A stretch of 64,000 nucleotides of DNA. It comes from Steromphala cineraria (Eukaryota > Mollusca > Gastropoda > Trochida > Trochidae). Positions 59,231-64,000 of the stretch are shown piece after piece. The translations under genes were made by a program, and so were the position numbers. The notes under the pieces were generated by a model. That model did no database searches and was not told the DNA's origin. It worked only from the letters and a program-made list of their open reading frames with translations. Where the stretch lies: NCBI GenBank assembly GCA_916613615.1, contig OU744721.1, positions 79,985,060-80,049,059 on the forward strand, given 5' to 3'. Every line of letters begins with the position of its first letter. Position 1 is the stretch's first letter.

Positions 59231-59910
59231 CTAAAAAAAATATTATGGCCCGGAAATGAAAGCAAACCACTGGAAGACGGAACCACGAACGGATCTGAAA
59301 ACATGATCTCTCTCGCAAAGTAACATGGATATGGGCAAACGATGACTTTGCCCCAGTTCTTTTCACAGATGAGTCTCGATTTGGATTTCACAGACAGACG
59401 GAAGCGGGTATCGCGATAGAAATAGATAGGATTAAATGATGCCAACATAAGTGAACATTATAATTAAGGCGATGGTTCAATAATGGTCTTGGAAATAATC
59501 AGTAGGAACGGATGAACTGATATGCATGTCATGAAGAGGGTACACTGACAGGAGTATGGTACATGGATGACATCCGTGATGTCTTCGAAGACCGTAGGCC
59601 TATACTGCAGTTGTTGGATTGGGTCCTGAATTCATTTGGATGGATCGTAACGGCCGTCCCCATCATTACAGGGTGGTTGAACATTTACTTGAACACAATT
59701 ATGTTTTTGAATGGATTGGTCGACGCGTTCTCCTGATCAAAGCCAATTGAATATGCTTGGAACATGCTACAAGTTTCGTTGCAAGGTGTCATTTTCAACT
59801 CAGAACTCGCCAAGAACACGGAAGTGGCCTAATTAAAGAATGGTACAACCTTACAGTAGCGGGGTCTCATTGACAACATTAATCGTTGATATCATTCATG
59901 TTTGTGGAAT
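59230..59910 (+). pseudogene. Tc1/mariner-like transposase remnant
   Basis: Conceptual translation with frameshifts gives VLFTDESRFGFHRQ (first catalytic Asp region, 59356 on), then DRNGRPHHYRVVEHYL-like and LNMLGTCYK-like segments corresponding to the 'ARPH..R.V' and 'NPIEH.WD' blocks, then EWYNL. Several stops and indels break it. The third catalytic segment is degraded. No intact ORF over 60 codons remains on this strand. Confidence 0.75.
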
Positions 59911-60393
59911 TCATACCTGTTACTGAAAACAACTTCGCTTGGAAACAGCGAACACATCTCTTGTCCAGTTTAACAATCGTCATGTTTTCATGCCCAAATG
60001 AAAGTCTGCTTTGTTAGCAGCCTTCAACGGTGATTACTACAATGGCTTAAATGAGGTTTCAATGGAATAATGACAATTTAAATGAGATAATTCTTACCAT
60101 CTTTCCTAACATGTATGTTGAATATTTCTCCTTAGGAGGCCTACTCAGAAGACGTTATAATATTGTGAGAAGTTGTTTCTATCTGTCTGTATGAAGTTTT
60201 GAATGTTTTATCAAGTACCAATTTTAGGATGTAACAACATCATTTGTCGACCATAGTTTTTCAATCTTCAATCTTTTTTTTCAAAAGTTACAATAGGTAT
60301 ATTGACTGAGAATCAGTTTAAGAAGTTTCCATATTCCCTAGTATACTTTTAACAAAAAGTACAGTTAAATAACTATTCTGTTCCTATGTTCTT

Positions 60394-60951
60394 AAAGGGG
60401 CAGTACACGTTTTTAGGGGGAATATAAGGTGATGTCAGGAAAATGAAAATTAATGGTTCCACTTGAAAGACAATGTATTTAAACTAAATGGAGCAGTAAT
60501 AATTCAAATATAAAACATAAAGTTTAGCCATGCAATTCCTTTTTCTTACACAAAATGAATTAAAGGTGTTCACACAAAATGGCCGCCAATGGATTTTAGG
60601 TGAATCTTCATACTTTGTCCATGGATGATTGGCCTGTGTAATGAGATTGTACGTTAATGCTGAATGTATTATTTTGACAGTGTCGAAAATCTCATTACAC
60701 AGGCCAATCATCCATAGTCAGAGGACAAAGTTTGACGATTCACATAAAATCCATTGGCGGCCATTTTGTGTGAACACCTTTAATTCATTTTGTGTAAGAA
60801 AAAAGAATCGCATGGCTAAACTTTACGTTATATATTTGAATTATTACTACTCCATTTAGTTAAAATACATTGTCTTTCAATTAGAACCATTAATTTTTAT
60901 TTTCCTGACATCAACTTGTATTACCCCTAAAAACGTGCTACTGCCCCTTTA
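60394..60951. mobile_element. 558-bp near-palindromic foldback MITE
   Basis: Left arm TTAAAGGGGCAGTACACGTT mirrors the right arm ACGTGCTACTGCCCCTTTA around a centre near 60672. Almost the whole element is an inverted repeat, so RNA or single-stranded DNA would form a long hairpin. The same family as 8041-8405. The two matching short ORFs, one per strand, that it produces are a by-product of the palindrome. Confidence 0.9.
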
Positions 60952-61619
60952 GGGTGACAGTTAACGTCTAAAATACCCTTTTTCATTTAGTTTCCATGTG
61001 GTGTGGTCGTATGAGTTGGGTGAGATTATGCGTCTCTGAGGATTTTTAAGTTTATTTTAAAGTCTTAATTTAAAAAAAAAAGGTTATACTTTACGTCTAT
61101 TGCCATGAAAATCTATACTTAAAACTATACTTAAATTACAAACACTTGTATCGGACAGTTACCGCATATCAATATATAAACGGACTATCGCTTACAGATT
61201 TTAATTCGAGTGCATGTGCCATGTAGATACGTTCAATAACTTCAGTTTTCTTATTTGACAAGAGTCAGCGAGAGGAAGCTAGTATTTTGTGTTAAGACAG
61301 GACCTAGTAACACAGATTCACACATGAGCATGGCAATGCTTCCCAAATCAGGAGGGTACCATTTTGTTGTTTTCCTCAAGTGTCATTTTTTTCAATCGAA
61401 TGAATAAAGGCTACAATTGAACCTGATGGAATTAATGTCAATAACACTATTTCAAGAAGACATAAATTAACATTATATACAATTGGAAAAGACACAATTA
61501 ATGTGTTGTATGCTAGTTAGGTCGAGAGGCTTTATCTGCAACCCCACTGGATACTAGTATGCGGCTCGCTGTGCGGTCTGTGCTGTCTATATGCAAGTAT
61601 GCCAGACCTGGCACATGAA
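60952..61619. other. Intergenic sequence between the convergent genes
   Basis: AT-rich with no recognisable repeat or ORF. With 58451-58639 and 59911-60393, it makes up the non-repeat part of the intergenic interval. Confidence 0.45.
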
Positions 61620-62844
61620 ATAATTTCTCAGACAATGATTTCACCGGTTTATTTTGGTGACACATAACAATGGAACTTCAACAAATTAAAATACAGTCAT
61701 CCATACGAAAATACTGTTACACAATTTCACCGAGTTCAATCATTACAATACTGGTATCACAGGTTGATATCACCTCGGTATATGGTGATAGGCAATGGAA
61801 AAAATCTTAAATATCACAATTGAGCATCAACAATAAGCATGTTCATACAAAGGGTGACAATTGATTAGTAGACGTTAGTATTTTAAGGTCATTAGTTTAA
61901 ACAAGTTTAAATATTTGACGGGGCTACTAATGACGCCTTCCCTTGTAAGAGTAGAAACCGTTGCTTTCTTATGTTCATGAATGCTATATCTGTATGGTAA
62001 GTAATGGAAAATACAAAGTTGATTCATGGTTACTTAAATAAGATACCGAATAGGTTCTTAACCAGGTAGATGGTACGGTCCTAACACATATAGGTATGGT
62101 TTAAGACTGACATTGTGCCAGAAGAGCTTCAATAAGCCCTATATAGGACTGAATGTGTGAATGATCATCTGTGAGTGTGTGAGCGGTCGTGTGTGACTGT
62201 CTGAATGTGTAAATGGCCATGCTAGATGAATGTATAAGAGGTTGTGTGTGAATGCGTGGATTAGCATGTGTAAATGTGTGTATGGTCATGTGTGGATGAC
62301 AATGGAAACAAACAGTTGTATGTCAAAACGGTGAAGATAACAAGGATCAACAACTCTTAGAGATTGTACCAAACATAAAGCTCCCCAACTTCCTCTTCGA
62401 TCATCGATCTTTCATGATTAGCTAGTCAATGGCACTGATAAACATGCTTCTCTTACAGCACCTTTAGAATGAAATAAAGTGTTTAACTCTCAGCCATTTG
62501 TTATTTTTACATACAAATGAACACATTTATAAAAAAATAAACATTTGGAATCTCCTAGCAAATGCAAGTGGATGACAATGTCGACTTGTTGAATTGAATG
62601 TACTCCTACCATATCACCTTATTTGGAAGTAATGCAAACAGAAAATAATCGTTAACCTATATATGTCAACAATCCAAACACACAATAACGTACGACTTTC
62701 ACAAGAACACAACGGGAGTTATGGCAAATATATGAACATGCGACTTGGATGAAGGTAACAATGACATCTCAATCGATGGTATCGGTGATGTATGTGAACA
62801 TTTGATGAACATGTGACCAATGACAGTAGCCTACAACTCTACTA
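61620..62844 (-). other. Probable 3' UTR/downstream region of the IPK-family gene
   Basis: There is no supported ORF. A minus-strand AATAAA (TTTATT near 61640) is a possible poly(A) signal. A degenerate GTGTG/AATG-rich tandem repeat lies at about 62150-62300. The extent of the UTR is a guess. Confidence 0.35.
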
Positions 62845-63973
62845 TCAGCTCCAGCTACACATGAGCGCTAGGACCCGGATGAGGATCTCGAGCCCGCTGA
62901 GGTAGTTATCGTCTCGCTCTGACACCGGAAGTGCGTGTGTGAAGTCGATAAGCCGGACATCTACCAGTCCACAGTCACTACAGGAAGTGTCTTCTGCACA
63001 TGCGCAGTTTGGGAAGTCGGACACTTGGCAGAGGAAGCACGGTTTGTCATCACAGCAAGACGTGTCTGTGGATGAAGAGTCCTCGCTATCGCTATTACAG
63101 AGTCTTGAGCAACATTCTGTCGCAAGGTTGCAGTCGTGATCTACACTTCCGGTTTGTGTGGTGGAGTCGCTTTCTGGAGCTTCCCCTTCGTAGACGATGA
63201 GCAGCGAGCTGGCGTAGAAGTTGTACTGACGTTGCCGCAGAAACCAGCGTCGGATAGCTCGCAGTTTGTGCAGCAAACACAAGATGACGTCTTTCCTTGG
63301 ATTGGACGGGAAGCCGAAGTATTTACCCAAGCCTGTTAAAGAGAGGAAATAAATAAATGAATGTCCTTTACACATCATTCCAAATTCCTTCCTCCAACTG
63401 TTACTTTTCATTTCCCCAATGAACCATTAAAGGGACCATTCGAGCAGGGTATTTTTTGTGGAACGACTTTCCTGTTTACAATCATATACGATTTTTACAT
63501 GATAGTTTCTCACTTAATTTCAAATATGTTTGTGAGGTAAGCATTTCAGTTGTTCAAACTATAACAATGCAAAGAATAAAGTGTATCGCTCTAAAAATAA
63601 AAACATCGTTAAATGAAGTTACGATCGTGGAATGCATTACTACGACAAAATGCTGTCGTAAATGATAAATTTTATTATGATTTTTTTGTAAATATGCTCC
63701 TCTTCTATCTGTCAAGTAGTTATTTCTTAATTTTGTTAATGAATTAGAATAATACAGAACATTTGTTTTCTCGCAATGCTAACGTTTCAAAACGGCGGAG
63801 GAAACGCAATCGAGTGGTGCCTTTAAAGGTGGAACTCGCTATCTCTAGATTCTGTCACGGTCGGACTGTGTATTACGAGATAACTCACCGTCCACGACGA
63901 CTTGGTTGAGGGTGAAGTTGTGGCAGGTGTGTTTGTCCACGCTCTCCATCTCTCCAGTCAAGGGGTTATGCAC
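62845..63973 (-). CDS. Inositol polyphosphate kinase family protein, last two coding exons (IPMK-like; 5' part outside window)
   Basis: Join of 63973-63889 and 63332-62845 on the minus strand. The first exon (acceptor CACTATTTCAG, donor GACG|GTGAGT) encodes VHNPLTGEMESVDKHTCHNF followed by TLNQVVVD. A phase-1 junction gives Gly, then the last exon (acceptor CTCTTTAACAG) encodes LGKYFGFPS, a helical segment (LHKLRAIRRWFLRQRQYNFY), ASSLLIVYEG, a Cys-rich acidic insertion, VDVRLIDFTHALP and DDNYLSGLEILIRVL, stop at 62845-62847. SSLL..YEG and the (I/M)DF.H motif, whose Asp binds the ATP-linked metal, are hallmarks of the inositol polyphosphate kinase (IPK) fold. These enzymes phosphorylate soluble inositol phosphates using ATP. 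The W-F-x-x-Q...FYASSLL pattern and short C-terminus fit IPMK better than IP6K. The PxxxDxKxG catalytic motif would be in upstream exons outside the window. Family confidence is high, subfamily moderate. Confidence 0.85.
63427..63826. mobile_element. TTAA-ended MITE in the IPK intron, 400 bp
   Basis: Left TTAAAGGGACCATTCGAGC and right CGAGTGGTGCCTTTAA are imperfect inverted ends (about 16 of 19). It fills the intron between the last two IPK exons. Confidence 0.6.
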
Positions 63974-64000
63974 CTGAAATAGTGGGGAGAGGGTTAGAGT

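Noticed and set aside
60484..60859. Near-identical 75-76-codon ORFs on opposite strands
   Set aside because: They are the two arms of the palindromic MITE.

Overview
This is an intron-rich, AT-rich animal nuclear sequence with GC-richer exons, GT-AG splice sites, AATAAA signals, a tRNA-derived SINE, LINE and Tc1 remains, several inverted-repeat (MITE-like) DNA transposons, and many mini- and microsatellites. The short dispersed GTGAGTGAGTT...GCCATTAGC repeats and the overall mix suggest a lophotrochozoan, most likely a mollusc and perhaps a gastropod. That placement is an inference from repeat style and no marker gene confirms it.

Two genes can be supported. The first, on the + strand, fills most of the window. 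It encodes an EF-hand/WD40-repeat protein of the WDR49/WDR64/'WD repeat-containing protein on Y chromosome' (WDY) type. Twenty constant coding exons run from 41264 to the stop codon at 56402. Every junction I checked keeps the reading frame. They give 1086 residues: an N-terminal helical and EF-hand region, a long WD-repeat region, an acidic stretch and a basic/Ser-rich tail. Upstream, between 2.4 and 34.6 kb, lie several separate ATG-bearing exons (2412, 4708, 9634, 29422, 34516 and a weak candidate at 26593) plus one shared internal exon (15511-15575). Each ends in a phase that fits either the shared exon or constant exon 1. This is best read as one gene with alternative promoters and first exons and exchangeable N-termini.

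The second gene, on the - strand at the right edge, is represented by its last two coding exons (63973-63889 and 63332-62845). It encodes an inositol polyphosphate kinase family protein, closest in pattern to IPMK. The two genes converge on the 56.4-62.8 kb interval.

The rest is repeat-rich intron and intergenic DNA. It includes a 4.4-kb satellite of 36-bp units (about 17.5-21.9 kb) with two different higher-order periods, split by a 545-bp hAT-like element with a perfect 8-bp target duplication. A 266-bp MITE has a perfect 9-bp target duplication, and a second copy lies at 53.6 kb. Two inverted copies of a roughly 570-bp MITE flank the shared 65-nt exon. Other repeats include TTAA-ended foldback elements and an element full of AGGTCA motifs. 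Two broken tandem copies of constant exon 1 lie just upstream of it, and one splice donor has been amplified together with a GATA microsatellite. I found no prokaryotic-type system, CRISPR array, rRNA or intact tRNA gene.
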